DNA from: Palleronia sediminis
GTDB taxonomy: Bacteria; Pseudomonadota; Alphaproteobacteria; Rhodobacterales; Rhodobacteraceae
Direction of reading: 5' to 3'
NCBI RefSeq assembly: GCF_004358695.1
Contig: NZ_SNAA01000012.1
Location: forward strand, 1-64,000
Length of the DNA stretch: 64,000 nucleotides
The position numbers were made by a program, and so were the translations under genes. Shown here in pieces: positions 53,413-62,410 of this stretch; the stretch's first letter is position 1, and each line of letters starts with the position of its first letter. The notes beneath the pieces are model-generated. The model did not search any database and was not told where the DNA came from. It was given only the letters and a program-made list of their open reading frames with translations.

Positions 53413-54957
53413 CTACGCCTTGAGCCGATCCTCGATCCGCTCGGCGGCGCCCATCGGCAGGGCCGGCCCGACGCTTCGGCGCAGGGCCGGGGCCTGGGCG
53501 AAACGCACGAGGCTGGCGCGGTTGGGCAAGGTGGCGACCGAAACCGTCATCACGCGGCCGTCGCGCAGGTGAATGCTGTCGCTCCACCCGTCGCGCGGGC
53601 CGGTCTGGGCCACGAAGGATTCGATATCGGGCCAGACAGGCGCGGGCAGGCAGGCGTCGGACCAGGCGCGGCTGGCATCGCGGATCGTCAGGTGGGTCGG
53701 GCCGTCGGTGCCCGACAGCCGCCATTGCGCGTCATATGCCTCGTTCGCGAGGATCAGCACGCCGGCGCGGTCGAACACGGCGATGGCGTCCGATATCCGG
53801 TCGAGCACGGCGCGGGTCGTGTCGATCTGGGCGCGGAACCGTCGCGTCGTGTCGATCTCGGTCGAGACGTTCTCGAGCATCAGCGCCAGCGCCCCGTCGG
53901 GCTGAAGCCGCCCGCCCACGCGCCACGTGCGCCCGCCGGGCAGGTGCCACAGGTCCGACACCCCGCGATCGGTCCCCGTCTTCATCATCTCGTCCAGCCC
54001 GTTGCGGAACGTCTCGAAGGCCGCGGCATCGGGCGCCGCGCCGCGCATCCGCATCGCGTCGAGCACCGTGGCGAGCGTCGGCCGCGCCGAGAGGTCGGTA
54101 AAGGGGACGCCCGTCATCTCGGCAAGCGCGGGATTGAAGGTCGCGAGCGTGCCGTGCCGGTCAAAGATGGCGAGCCCGACCGACAGGGTGGCAAAGACCT
54201 GCGACACGGTGCGGCGAAAACTGCGCAGCTCGGCCTGCGCGGCGGCGGGAATCGCGGTAAAGACATGGCCGTCGGCGGCGGCGCGGCGGGCCACGGTCCA
54301 TGCGCTGCCGTCACGCGCCTCGGCCGGTCCGTCGCGGTCGGGCAATTCGTCGAAGATCGGCCGGGGCGGCCAGGACTGCACCCGGTCCTCGCGCCCCGCC
54401 TGGTCGAGATAGGCACGGTTGACCCAGGCGATCCGTCCGTCGGCGCCAGTGCGCCAGACCGGGTGGGGAATCGCCTGAGCCAGATCGCGAAGCTGCGCAA
54501 GTTCGCAGGTCATCGCGGCATGGGCCCCGCCATCGAGCGCGACGGCCGCGGCCTCGCTATCGTCGAGGACGAGCCGCACCCGCTCTCCCTCGGCCCGGAG
54601 GTCGAGCGCCAGCGCAACATCGGGCCCCGCCAGCCGGGCCGAGCGGCGTTCGGGCAGGTCGTCGAGTGCGGCGCCGACCCCCGGCACCATCCGTTCGAGC
54701 GCGCCGAGCAGCCCGTCGCGCGACCAGCCCGCCCCCTGTTCGTCGAGCATCGCGCGCCCCGCGGGCGTCGCGTCCAGCAGCCCCCGCCCGTCCAGCAGGA
54801 ATGCCGCGCGGGTCTCGTGAGCGGGCGGGGCGCCCGGACCCGCGCGCCGTGCGAGCCAAGCGGCCGCGCCGATGCCGGCCATGGCCGACAGCGCGGCATT
54901 GAGGACGACCGGGGCAAGCCATGCCTCGGGCGTCGCGATGAACGTGGTCAGACTCAT
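53413..54957 (-). CDS. PAS-domain protein with membrane anchor, no kinase domain
   Basis: 514 residues from ATG 54957; ATG 54996 is upstream in frame. One N-terminal membrane helix (about 9-30, VVLNAALSAMAGIGAAAWLARR) is followed by several PAS-like modules: IPHPVWRTGADGRIAWVNRAYLD, FATLSVGLAIFDRHGTLATFNPALAEMTG, and LDRISDAIAVFDRAGVLILANEAYDAQW. It ends without HisKA, HATPase, GGDEF or EAL motifs. It may be a sensor that signals through a partner or a truncated kinase relative. It sits between tsaE and regB, all leftward. Role unknown. Confidence 0.8.
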   Translation of the reverse strand: MSLTTFIATPEAWLAPVVLNAALSAMAGIGAAAWLARRAGPGAPPAHETRAAFLLDGRGLLDATPAGRAMLDEQGAGWSRDGLLGALERMVPGVGAALDDLPERRSARLAGPDVALALDLRAEGERVRLVLDDSEAAAVALDGGAHAAMTCELAQLRDLAQAIPHPVWRTGADGRIAWVNRAYLDQAGREDRVQSWPPRPIFDELPDRDGPAEARDGSAWTVARRAAADGHVFTAIPAAAQAELRSFRRTVSQVFATLSVGLAIFDRHGTLATFNPALAEMTGVPFTDLSARPTLATVLDAMRMRGAAPDAAAFETFRNGLDEMMKTGTDRGVSDLWHLPGGRTWRVGGRLQPDGALALMLENVSTEIDTTRRFRAQIDTTRAVLDRISDAIAVFDRAGVLILANEAYDAQWRLSGTDGPTHLTIRDASRAWSDACLPAPVWPDIESFVAQTGPRDGWSDSIHLRDGRVMTVSVATLPNRASLVRFAQAPALRRSVGPALPMGAAERIEDRLKA

Positions 54958-55020
54958 GCGCTTGCGTCCTTTGTCCCGTAGCCCCGCGCCGATCATGGCC
55001 GTTACAGGGTTAAGGAGCGT

Positions 55021-56418
55021 TTAAGCGCGGGCGGGAAAGGGCTGGTTATCGCCCAGCGGGCTGCGATCCCCCCCGGACGGGGCAAGCCGCGCCATCGGCC
55101 AGACCAGCGTGACGGTCGCGCCGCTGTCGGGCCGGGTGCCGCCATTGGCAAAGGTGACTTCGGCACCGCTGCGCTCGAGCAATGTCTTGGCGATGAAGAG
55201 CCCCAGCCCCATCCCGTCATATTGCGGCACCCGCCGCGTCGCGGTTTCGGACGTGCGCACCCGCAGGAACGGATCGCCGATCACCGGCAGCAGGTCGGGC
55301 GGAAAGCCCGGACCGTCATCGGTGATGCGCAGGACAAGGTCCTCTTCGCCCCAGCGCACGTCGATCCAGACCTGCGACCGGGCGAAATCGACTGCGTTCT
55401 GCACGAGGTTGCGGATGCCGTGAATCAGTTCGGGGCGGCGGGCGACGATGGGTTGCCCGGCCCCCGACCCGTCGGCATGGCCGAGGTCATAGAGGATCTC
55501 GACCCCCCGGTCGGCATGCGGCTCGGCCGCGTCCTCGATCACCGACGAGATCGGTACGTGGCGGATATGGCGGTCCTCCTTGCCGGCGCGCCCCATCGAC
55601 CGCAGGATCATGCGGCAACGTTCGGCCTGCTCGCGGATCAGGCGCGCATCCTCGCGCACCTCGGGCTCGGCCGCGTCCTGCGCAAGCTCGCTCGCGACGA
55701 CGGCGATGGTGGCCAGGGGCGTGCCCAGCTCGTGCGCGGCGGCGGCGACGACACCGCCCAGATCGGTCAGCGATTGCTCGCGGGCTAGCGCCATCTGCGT
55801 CGCGGCCAGCGCATCGGCCATGGTCGTCGCCTCGGCGGCGACCTTTTGCGCATAGGCCGCCTGGAACACGATGCCGACCGAGATCGCACACCAGAACCCC
55901 AGTACGAAGACCGACGGCAAGGCCATGACGGCCCCGGTCGTCGTGACGAGCGGGGTAAAGACGAACAATAGCCCCGTCACGAGGATCAGCGCGCAGCCGC
56001 AGACGAAGATCGTCGCCCAGCGCCGCAGCGCCGTGGCCGCGATGGCGACCTGCGCGAGGATCAGCAGCGCAAAGGGATTGTGCAGACCGCCCGTCAGGCT
56101 GAGCAGGAACGAAAGCTGCACCATGTCGAAGACCAGCGCGGCGACAAGCTCGAACTCGCGCAGGCGCTTGGTCTCGGGATAGACCAGCGCGGCCATCACG
56201 TTGGTCAGCACGGCCGCCCCGATCACGGCATAGATCGCCCCCATCGCCAGATCGAGCGAAAAGGCCCGCCGCGCGATCTCGACCCCGGCGATCTGGCCGG
56301 TGATGGCGATCCAGCGCAGCAGCATCAGCGTGCGCAGCCGCACCCAGTCGGTCCGCCGGTCAAAGGGCCAGATCGGGTCGGTGTGGTGGCCGGGCAGGGG
56401 CAGATCGGGGTTGGGCAT
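55021..56418 (-). CDS. regB: Redox sensor histidine kinase RegB/PrrB/ActS
   Basis: 465 residues: six membrane helices in the first 190, including the quinone-sensing motif GGLHNPF (110-116). The HisKA has His229 in AAAAHELGTPLATIA, and the redox-active cysteine is Cys268 in REQAERCRMILRSM. The HATPase has GIRNLVQNAVDFA, ITDDGPGFP and GMGLGLFIAKTLLE. It responds to respiratory redox state and phosphorylates RegA, controlling respiration, denitrification and carbon or nitrogen fixation genes. It is divergent from regA across 156 bases; the usual senC (Sco-like) gene is not between them. Confidence 0.94.
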   Translation of the reverse strand: MPNPDLPLPGHHTDPIWPFDRRTDWVRLRTLMLLRWIAITGQIAGVEIARRAFSLDLAMGAIYAVIGAAVLTNVMAALVYPETKRLREFELVAALVFDMVQLSFLLSLTGGLHNPFALLILAQVAIAATALRRWATIFVCGCALILVTGLLFVFTPLVTTTGAVMALPSVFVLGFWCAISVGIVFQAAYAQKVAAEATTMADALAATQMALAREQSLTDLGGVVAAAAHELGTPLATIAVVASELAQDAAEPEVREDARLIREQAERCRMILRSMGRAGKEDRHIRHVPISSVIEDAAEPHADRGVEILYDLGHADGSGAGQPIVARRPELIHGIRNLVQNAVDFARSQVWIDVRWGEEDLVLRITDDGPGFPPDLLPVIGDPFLRVRTSETATRRVPQYDGMGLGLFIAKTLLERSGAEVTFANGGTRPDSGATVTLVWPMARLAPSGGDRSPLGDNQPFPARA

Positions 56419-56574
56419 CGACGGCTCCTCATGGGCGAGACCGGGTTTGGGGCAGCGGTGGCGGCCGGTCCATGCGACCTATTTGCGCTCAGGTGTCGCA
56501 GGTGCAATTGAATCCGGCCGGGGCATGGCTAAGTCATTTCATGACCGACAACAGCCGTGGACGCGTAATTTCCT

Positions 56575-57129
56575 GTGCCAGACCAAGATAGCAGACAACT
56601 CGGCCCCGATCCCTCGCTTTTGCTGGTGGATGACGACGAGCCGTTTCTCAAGCGGCTTGCCCGCGCCATGGAAAAGCGCGGTTTTGCCGTGACCACAGCC
56701 GAAACCGTCGCCGAAGGGCAGGCCAGCGTCCGTCGCGCCCCGCCGGCCTATGCCGTGGTCGACCTGCGGCTGGGCGACGGGAACGGCCTCGACGTGGTCG
56801 AGACGATTCGCGAGCGGCGCGAGGACAGCAAGGTGGTCGTGCTGACCGGCTACGGCGCCATCGCGACGGCGGTGGCCGCGGTCAAGATCGGCGCGGTCGA
56901 CTATCTCGCCAAGCCGGCCGATGCGAACCAGATCACCGCGGCCCTCCTGTCGAGCGGCGAGGACCTGCCGCCGCCGCCCGAGAACCCGATGTCGGCCGAC
57001 CGCGTCCGATGGGAACATATCCAGCGGATTTTCGAGCAATGCGACCGCAATGTTTCGGAAACCGCGCGCCGGCTGAACATGCACCGCCGCACGCTGCAAC
57101 GCATCCTGGCAAAGCGGTCCCCGCGCTGA
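56575..57129 (+). CDS. regA: Response regulator RegA/PrrA/ActR
   Basis: 184 residues from GTG 56575. Receiver: LLLVDDDEPFLKRLARAMEKRGF, phosphoacceptor Asp63 in AVVDLRLGDGNGLDVV, VLTGYGAIATAVAAVKIGA, and Lys in YLAKPAD. A proline-rich linker (LPPPPENP) leads to the Fis-type HTH of the family (HIQRIFEQCDRNVSETARRLNMHRRTLQRIL). It is a global redox regulator, likely to influence nor and tor expression in this same window (inference). Ends 12 bases before a convergent small gene. Confidence 0.95.
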   Translation: MPDQDSRQLGPDPSLLLVDDDEPFLKRLARAMEKRGFAVTTAETVAEGQASVRRAPPAYAVVDLRLGDGNGLDVVETIRERREDSKVVVLTGYGAIATAVAAVKIGAVDYLAKPADANQITAALLSSGEDLPPPPENPMSADRVRWEHIQRIFEQCDRNVSETARRLNMHRRTLQRILAKRSPR

Positions 57130-57141
57130 GGGGGCCGCCGT

Positions 57142-57390
57142 TCAGGCGCCGACGGTCAGCCAGCGCGCGATGCCGTAGACATAGAGCCCCGCGAACAGGA
57201 CGTTCAGCCATTTGAGCTGGCGTTCGGTATGCAGCCAGCCGCAATAGATCCAGATGAGGCAGAAGGGCAGGCCGAGGATCATGGGCCATGGGTCCCAATC
57301 CTGCACGATGGCGACGGTCGACATGATCCCCAGGACCAGGGCGAGCCATTTCAGTTCCTGTTCATAGGCCGACAGCCGAAATCCGCGCAT
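57142..57390 (-). CDS. Small three-helix membrane protein
   Basis: 82 residues with three hydrophobic segments (about 14-30, 36-51, 61-79): LKWLALVLGIMSTVAIVQDWDPWPMILGLPFCLIWIYCGW. It resembles small conserved membrane proteins of Rhodobacterales of unknown function. Convergent with regA, 69 bases from the LysR gene. The start at 57390 (MRGFRLSAYEQELKW) is the only one that leaves all three helices. Confidence 0.7.
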   Translation of the reverse strand: MRGFRLSAYEQELKWLALVLGIMSTVAIVQDWDPWPMILGLPFCLIWIYCGWLHTERQLKWLNVLFAGLYVYGIARWLTVGA

Positions 57391-57459
57391 GGCGCGTCGT
57401 TCCTTTACTGATCGTGTGTGCGGGTTGCAGGACGGCCCGACCGGCCATCTGGCGCGACC

Positions 57460-58359
57460 CTACCCCATCGGGGGCCGTCCGAGCAAGCTTGGCCGCGCCT
57501 GCTGGCGCAGCCAGCCGCGAAAGGTGCGGAGCGCGGGCGACTCGCTGCCCTCGCGGCGGACCATGTGATAGGCGACCGAGGGACTCGATTCCTCGAACAG
57601 AACCTCGAGCGTGCCGCGCGCGATCTCGCCCTCGGCGATGATCCGCGGCACCATGCCGATCCCGTGGCGCGCGCGGACCGCCTCGATCACCATGCTGAGC
57701 GAGTCGAACCCGATGACGCGCACCCGGTCCATCCGCAGCCCGTGCAGCTCGGCCCAGTGCAGTTCCTCGACATTGTTGCGTTCGGTGAGCAGGACATGAC
57801 GGTGCAGCCCCGACAGGTCGTCGACCGGCCCGGCAACGAGCCCCGGCGCCGCGATCACGGCATGGGCGGCGTCGATCAGCCGTTCGGCGCGCAGGCCGGG
57901 CCAGGGACCGCGCCCATAGCGCACCGCCATGTCGAACCCGCCCGTCCTGAGATCGGCCACGTCGGGCGACGGGGTCAGGTCGAGCTCGATGCCCGGATGA
58001 CGTGTCCAGAAATCGCCGATCCGCGGCATGAGCCAGTTCGCCGCAAAGGACGGCGTCAGCGAAATCCTGAGCGGGCGCGCGGTTTCGCGCGCGTCAAGAT
58101 CGCGGCAGGCCTCGGCGATGGCGGAAAAGCCGTCGCGCAGCCCCGCCGACAGCGCGGCGCCCGCATCGGTCGCGGTCATGCCCCCGCCGCGGCGCTCCAA
58201 CAGCACGCAGCCGAACCGGTCCTCGAGCTTGCGGACATGCTGCGCGATGGCGGCATGGGTGACGTTTAGTTCCCTCGCAGCCGCAGAATGGGACCCGAGA
58301 CGGGCGGCGGCCTCGAAGGCGCGCAGGCTGGCGAGTGAGGGGACGGCGCTCCAATCCAT
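57460..58359 (-). CDS. LysR family transcriptional regulator (GcvA-like)
   Basis: 299 residues. N-terminal HTH: SLRAFEAAARLGSHSAAARELNVTHAAIAQHVRKLEDRFGCVLLERRGGG. The C-terminal LysR substrate domain contains the GcvA-like block LRISLTPSFAANWLMPRIGDFWTRHPGIELDL and a GIGMVPRIIAEGEIARG core. A perfect T-N11-A palindrome lies 9 bases upstream of its start (58368-58384), fitting autoregulation and control of the divergent 58-residue gene. Effector unknown. Confidence 0.9.
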   Translation of the reverse strand: MDWSAVPSLASLRAFEAAARLGSHSAAARELNVTHAAIAQHVRKLEDRFGCVLLERRGGGMTATDAGAALSAGLRDGFSAIAEACRDLDARETARPLRISLTPSFAANWLMPRIGDFWTRHPGIELDLTPSPDVADLRTGGFDMAVRYGRGPWPGLRAERLIDAAHAVIAAPGLVAGPVDDLSGLHRHVLLTERNNVEELHWAELHGLRMDRVRVIGFDSLSMVIEAVRARHGIGMVPRIIAEGEIARGTLEVLFEESSPSVAYHMVRREGSESPALRTFRGWLRQQARPSLLGRPPMG

Positions 58360-58367
58360 GGTGTCGA

Positions 58368-58384
58368 TGTAAGCCCTGCTTACA
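58368..58384. promoter_or_regulatory. LysR-type operator (T-N11-A palindrome)
   Basis: TGTAAGCCCTGCTTACA has 7-bp perfect arms around CCT and contains a T-N11-A core. It lies in the 100-base divergent gap, 9 bases from the LysR start. This is a classical site for the adjacent regulator. Confidence 0.7.
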
Positions 58385-58459
58385 GTGACGCAACCGCATT
58401 GAGTGGCATTGCCTTGCCACCGGGGGCTAGACGGCCCTCAGCTTGCAAGGAGATCTGTC

Positions 58460-58636
58460 ATGCTGGGTATATTCGCGAACGTCATCCGCACCGCCACCTC
58501 GATGGACAAGACCGCCGCCCCCAAGGCGGCAGAGCCGGTTTTCCAGCGCCGTTACGCCGCGCCGCAGCAGAAGCCGGCCAATGACAGCGCCGCGCCGTCG
58601 CGGGCCGCGCCCGAACGCACGGCCGCCCGCGGCTGA
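58460..58636 (+). CDS. Small protein of 58 residues, unknown function
   Basis: 58 residues from ATG 58460 behind a strong AAGGAGAT (58447-58454), the best start evidence in this region. The sequence begins MLGIFANVIRTATSMDK, then becomes Ala/Pro-rich (KAAEPVFQRRYAAPQQKPANDSAAPSRAAPERTAARG), probably disordered. It is divergent from the LysR gene with the shared operator between. No family recognised. The GC-rich hairpin at 58645-58671 ends the unit. Confidence 0.65.
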   Translation: MLGIFANVIRTATSMDKTAAPKAAEPVFQRRYAAPQQKPANDSAAPSRAAPERTAARG

Positions 58637-58644
58637 ACCGGCGT

Positions 58645-58671
58645 CGCGCCCCGGCCCGGTGCCGGGGCGCG
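58645..58671. terminator. Strong hairpin between convergent genes
   Basis: An 11-bp perfect stem pairs 58645-58655 with 58661-58671 around a 5-base loop. It fills the 41-base gap between the 58-residue gene and the convergent PA2169-like gene. There is no T-tract on either side, so it is a terminator candidate by position. Confidence 0.5.
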
Positions 58672-58677
58672 GTATCC

Positions 58678-59100
58678 TCAAGACGACAGCGTTTCGGCCT
58701 CTTGCCGCGCGGCGGCGGCACGGGCGCGCTGCTCGACGAGGAAGTTCCAGTTCGGCTCGCCCTCGGTCGCCTCGATGGCGTCGTCATAGGCTTCGACCAG
58801 GTAGCCGTCGCCCCGCGCACATTCCGCCAACACGTTCGCATCGCCCGAGGCGATGGCATCGCGGAGCTTGAACACTTGCCGGTGCAGCGCGGCGGCGGTG
58901 GAGCCGTCATCGTCCACGGAGATCCCGGCCTCGGACAGCTTGGAATGGACGCTTCGATGCATCGCGCGCCGTTCTTCTAACACGCGGTCGACGAAATGCC
59001 CGTGATCGCCGTCGAGTTGCGACCGGGCCTGTTCGTACCCGTCGACGCTGTCGACGAGGCGGGTGTGCAGTTTCGTCAGCGTGTCGTCATGGCTGGACAT
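58678..59100 (-). CDS. PA2169-like four-helix-bundle protein (DUF2383-type)
   Basis: 140 residues, predicted all-helical and highly charged: TLTKLHTRLVDSVDGYEQARSQL, FVDRVLEERRAMHRSVHSKLSEAGI, LRDAIASGDANVLAECARGDGYLVEAYDDAIEA. The layout (helix pairs, Glu/His-rich, GDGYLVEAYDDAIE) matches the PA2169/DUF2383 ferritin-like bundle family, often stress-related. No signal peptide. Monocistronic, divergent from the ribokinase gene. Confidence 0.7.
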   Translation of the reverse strand: MSSHDDTLTKLHTRLVDSVDGYEQARSQLDGDHGHFVDRVLEERRAMHRSVHSKLSEAGISVDDDGSTAAALHRQVFKLRDAIASGDANVLAECARGDGYLVEAYDDAIEATEGEPNWNFLVEQRARAAAARQEAETLSS

Positions 59101-59306
59101 GGGTGTCTCCGTTCTGTGGGTCGTGCGATCAACGGCAGACCGGGGCGGGGCGGTTCCATGGCCGGCCGCACCATGCGCATGCTATTGAAACCCGCGCCGT
59201 AAACCGCTTTTCTGCCGTCTCGGGCGGGCATCCGCGCGACAACCGGGGGGATCGCGATGCGACATGGCAAGACAGCGTTGGGCGGTGTATCAGGCGGGGT
59301 GGCGCG

Positions 59307-60239
59307 ATGACGGACCGTATCGCCGTTATCGGCTCGAACATGATCGACCTCGTGACCTATGTGGACCGGATGCCCAATCGCGGCGAAACGCTCGAAGCGC
59401 CGGATTTCATGCAGGGCTTCGGGGGCAAGGGCGCCAACCAGGCGGTCGCCGCCGCGCGGCTCGGCGCGCGGGTCGCAATGGTCAGCTGCGTGGGCGACGA
59501 TACCTTTGGTGAGGCCACGCTCAAGAACCTCGCGGATCACGGGGTCGACGTGCGCCATGTCCGCCGGGTCGAGGGGGTCGCATCGGGCGTCGCACCCATC
59601 TTTGTCGAGCCCGACGGCGAGAACTCGATCCTCATCGTGAAAGGCGCCAACGCGCATCTTTCACCCGATGATATCGACGCGGCGGCCGAGACGCTGAAAG
59701 GGTGCGACGCGATCCTGCTGCAGCTCGAGGTGCCGCTCGAGACGGTGTATCACGCCGTGGCCTTCGGCGCGCGGCACGGGATCCAGACCATCCTCAACCC
59801 CGCGCCGGCCGACCGCGAACTCGACCTTTCGCGGCTCGACGGTCTCGACTGGTTCTGCCCCAACGAGACCGAGCTTGCGCTGTTGTCCGACATGCCCACC
59901 GATACCGACGATGCGGTTCTCGAGGCGGCGCGGTCTCTGATCGGGCGCGGCATCCGCAACGTGATCGTGACGCTGGGCGGGCGTGGCGCGCGGTTGGTCA
60001 CGGCCGAGGATGTGCACCAGATCGCCCCGGTCGCGGTCGATCCCGTGGACACGACCGGCGCCGGCGACGCCTTTATCGGCAGTTTCGCGCGGTTCCTGTC
60101 GGGCGGCGCGAGCCCGCGGGACGCCTTGGCGCGGGCCGCGGTCTATGCGGCCGATTCCATCACCCGGCGCGGCACGCAGGCCGCCTATGCCAATGCCGAG
60201 GCGTTCGACGCGTTCTGCAAGGCGCGCGGGCTGGGCTGA
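59307..60239 (+). CDS. Ribokinase family (PfkB) sugar kinase
   Basis: 310 residues from ATG 59307 (MTDRIAVIGSNMIDLVTYVDRMPNRGETL); 68 upstream codons in frame are non-typical. PfkB signature 1 is FGGKGANQAVAAARLGARVAMVSCVGDDTFG; signature 2 with the catalytic Asp is PVDTTGAGDAFIGSFARFL. The monovalent-ion and ATP-binding patches resemble ribokinase RbsK. It probably phosphorylates ribose or a related pentose or nucleoside. It stands alone between the PA2169-like gene (divergent) and dpp-type ATPases (convergent, 6-base gap). Confidence 0.88.
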   Translation: MTDRIAVIGSNMIDLVTYVDRMPNRGETLEAPDFMQGFGGKGANQAVAAARLGARVAMVSCVGDDTFGEATLKNLADHGVDVRHVRRVEGVASGVAPIFVEPDGENSILIVKGANAHLSPDDIDAAAETLKGCDAILLQLEVPLETVYHAVAFGARHGIQTILNPAPADRELDLSRLDGLDWFCPNETELALLSDMPTDTDDAVLEAARSLIGRGIRNVIVTLGGRGARLVTAEDVHQIAPVAVDPVDTTGAGDAFIGSFARFLSGGASPRDALARAAVYAADSITRRGTQAAYANAEAFDAFCKARGLG

Positions 60240-60245
60240 CCGCGC

Positions 60246-61322
60246 TCAGGCCGGGGAACCCGCCTGCGCGCGACGCAGCAGGTCGATCCGGCGGCGATAG
60301 GCGGGTGACATGGCCGCATCGCCCTGCGCGGCCTCGGGTCCAAGCGGCGGCAGCTCCGCGACATGCCAGCAGGCGGCGCGGTGATCCTCCGCCTGAAAGG
60401 TGTCGAGCGGCGGCTCCTCGGTCCGGCAGCGATCCGACGCAAAGGCGCAGCGCGACGCAAAGGCGCATCCCGTCACCGCGTCGAACGGGCTTGGCGGCGC
60501 CCCCGCGATATCCTGCGCGGGCGCGCGGCTACGCCCCGCGAGGCTGGGCGTCGCGGCCAGCAGCATCCGCGTATAGGGATGCGAGGGGCGGTCGAACACG
60601 GCACCCACCGGCCCGGTCTCGACCAGACGCCCGGCATAAAGCACGCCCACCCGATCGGCGATGTGCCGCACGACGGACATGTCGTGCGAGATGAACAGGT
60701 AGGACACGCCCAGATCGTCGCGCAGCCGCGCCAGCAGGTTCAGCACCTGCGCCTGGATCGACACGTCGAGCGCCGACACCGCCTCGTCGCACACGATCAG
60801 GTCCGGCTCGACGGCCAGCGCGCGCGCGATGGCGATGCGCTGCCGCTGCCCACCCGAGAACTCGTGCGGCCAGCGCGTCTTGTGATGCGGTGCCAGCCCC
60901 ACGGTCTCGAGCAACTCGTCGACCCGCGCCTCGATCGCCGCGCCCTCGCGCAGGCCGTGCAGGCGGATGGGCTCGGCCAGCACCTCGCCCACGCGCACGC
61001 GCGGATCGAGCGAGCTGAACGGATCCTGAAAGACGATCTGCATGCGGCGCCGCAGACGCCGCAGATCGCCGCGCGATAGTCCGGCGATATCCTGCCCGTC
61101 GAACAGGATCTCGCCCGAATCCGGTTCGAGCAGGCGCAGGATCGTGCGCCCGATGGTCGATTTGCCCGACCCGCTTTCCCCGACCAGCCCGAAGGTCTCG
61201 CCCCGTCCTATGGTAAAGCCGACATCGTTGACGACCCGCGCCCGGCGCCCCGCGCGAAACAGCCCGTCGCGCCCGCCGAAACTCTTGAACAGGTGAGAGA
61301 CCTCGAGCAGGGGGCGCGTCAT
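60246..61322 (-). CDS. Oligopeptide-type ABC transporter ATP-binding protein (DppF/OppF)
   Basis: 358 residues from ATG 61322, overlapping the dppD-type stop by 4 bp. Walker [18 protein letters not shown]-loop VFQDPFSSLDPRVRV, signature FSGGQRQRIAIARAL, Walker B LIVCDEAVSALDVSIQAQ, H-loop FISHDMSVV. The C-terminal oligo_HPY domain has HPYTRMLLAATPSL and the cysteine set typical of DppF/OppF (GCAFASRCAFASDRC). It drives the importer whose permeases lie at 62.4-64 kb. It might also serve the ATPase-less system at 4.5-6.2 kb. Confidence 0.92.
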   Translation of the reverse strand: MTRPLLEVSHLFKSFGGRDGLFRAGRRARVVNDVGFTIGRGETFGLVGESGSGKSTIGRTILRLLEPDSGEILFDGQDIAGLSRGDLRRLRRRMQIVFQDPFSSLDPRVRVGEVLAEPIRLHGLREGAAIEARVDELLETVGLAPHHKTRWPHEFSGGQRQRIAIARALAVEPDLIVCDEAVSALDVSIQAQVLNLLARLRDDLGVSYLFISHDMSVVRHIADRVGVLYAGRLVETGPVGAVFDRPSHPYTRMLLAATPSLAGRSRAPAQDIAGAPPSPFDAVTGCAFASRCAFASDRCRTEEPPLDTFQAEDHRAACWHVAELPPLGPEAAQGDAAMSPAYRRRIDLLRRAQAGSPA

Positions 61323-62335
61323 CGAACCGACTCCTCGAGCGGTGCGCGCCAGCAGGCCACGCGGTGCGCGCGCCCCGGCATGTCGAGCAGCGGCGGGCGT
61401 TCGGCGCGGCATTTTTCGATGGCAAAGGGGCAGCGCGGGGCGAAACGACATCCGCCCGGCATGGCGTCGGGGCCGGGAACCTGCCCCCGGATCGAGGCGA
61501 GATCGCGCCCCTTGTCCTCGGGGCGGGGCAGGGCCGCGAACAGCGCCAGGGTATAGGGGTGCTGCGGATCGTCGAATATGTCGTCGCGGGTGCCCTCTTC
61601 GACGATGCGCCCGGCATAGATGACGGCGATCCGGTCGGCGATCTCGGACACCACGGCAAGGTCGTGGGTGATGAACAGGATCGAGGTTCCCATTTCATGG
61701 CGCAGCTCGTCCACCAGCCGCAGGATCTGCGCCTGGATCGTGACGTCGAGCGCGGTGGTCGGCTCGTCCGCGATCAGCAGCCTGGGGCGGCAGACCAGCG
61801 CCATGGCGATCATCACCCGCTGCCGCAGGCCTCCCGAAAGCTGGTGGGGATACTGGTCGAACCGTGCCTCGGGCGCGGGCACCTGAACGCGCGACAGCAT
61901 GGCCAGCGCGGTCTCGCGCGCCTGTCGGGCGCCCATACGGCGATGCTGGCGCAGCGGTTCCATGATCTGTTCGCCGACGGTCATCACGGGATTGAGCGAG
62001 GTCATCGGCTCTTGAAAGATCATCGCCATCTCGTTGCCGCGCAGCGTCTGCCGCTCGCGCTCGGTCAGGGGCAGCAGGTCGCGCCCGGTGAAACGCAGGC
62101 AATCGGCCGCGATGCGTGCGCCCGGCGGGGCAAGCCCCATGGTCGCGAGCGCGGTCAGGCTCTTGCCCGATCCGCTTTCGCCGACGATGCAGACCAGTTC
62201 GCCCGCCCGCACGGTCAGGTCGATCCCGTCCAGCACGGTGAATCCCGCGAAGCCGACCGAAAGCCCGCGGATCGACAGCACGTCATCCGCCGGGACCGGC
62301 CCGTCGCGCGGATCGGTCGGACCGGGGCGCGTCAT
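61319..62335 (-). CDS. Oligopeptide-type ABC transporter ATP-binding protein (DppD/OppD)
   Basis: 338 residues from ATG 62335 ([14 protein letters not shown]). Upstream in-frame ATG 62386 falls in the predicted -10 region, so it is unlikely. Walker [34 protein letters not shown], signature [15 protein letters not shown], Walker [20 protein letters not shown]-loop [10 protein letters not shown]-terminal oligo_HPY with [14 protein letters not shown] and cysteines ([16 protein letters not shown]). Forms a heterodimer with the DppF-type subunit. Confidence 0.92.
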   Translation of the reverse strand: MTRPGPTDPRDGPVPADDVLSIRGLSVGFAGFTVLDGIDLTVRAGELVCIVGESGSGKSLTALATMGLAPPGARIAADCLRFTGRDLLPLTERERQTLRGNEMAMIFQEPMTSLNPVMTVGEQIMEPLRQHRRMGARQARETALAMLSRVQVPAPEARFDQYPHQLSGGLRQRVMIAMALVCRPRLLIADEPTTALDVTIQAQILRLVDELRHEMGTSILFITHDLAVVSEIADRIAVIYAGRIVEEGTRDDIFDDPQHPYTLALFAALPRPEDKGRDLASIRGQVPGPDAMPGGCRFAPRCPFAIEKCRAERPPLLDMPGRAHRVACWRAPLEESVR

Positions 62336-62381
62336 TGGCTGCACGACAGGATTCTCCGTTGACAAGAGATGGTAGAATCGA

Positions 62382-62410
62382 CTCATAAAGTTACAATCGT
62401 AACGGTGCAA
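62382..62410 (-). promoter_or_regulatory. Candidate promoter for the dppD-dppF pair
   Basis: On the minus strand, TTGCAC (complement of 62405-62410) and TATGAG (complement of 62382-62387) are separated by 17 bases. The -35 box directly adjoins the palindromic operator at 62411-62425. Transcription would begin near 62375, upstream of the start at 62335. Confidence 0.5.

Noticed and set aside
59160-59220. CGCCGTAAACC near 59.2 kb, also present near 2.77 kb, as a shared operator
   Set aside because: The common 11-mer is not part of a palindrome at 59.2 kb and may be chance.
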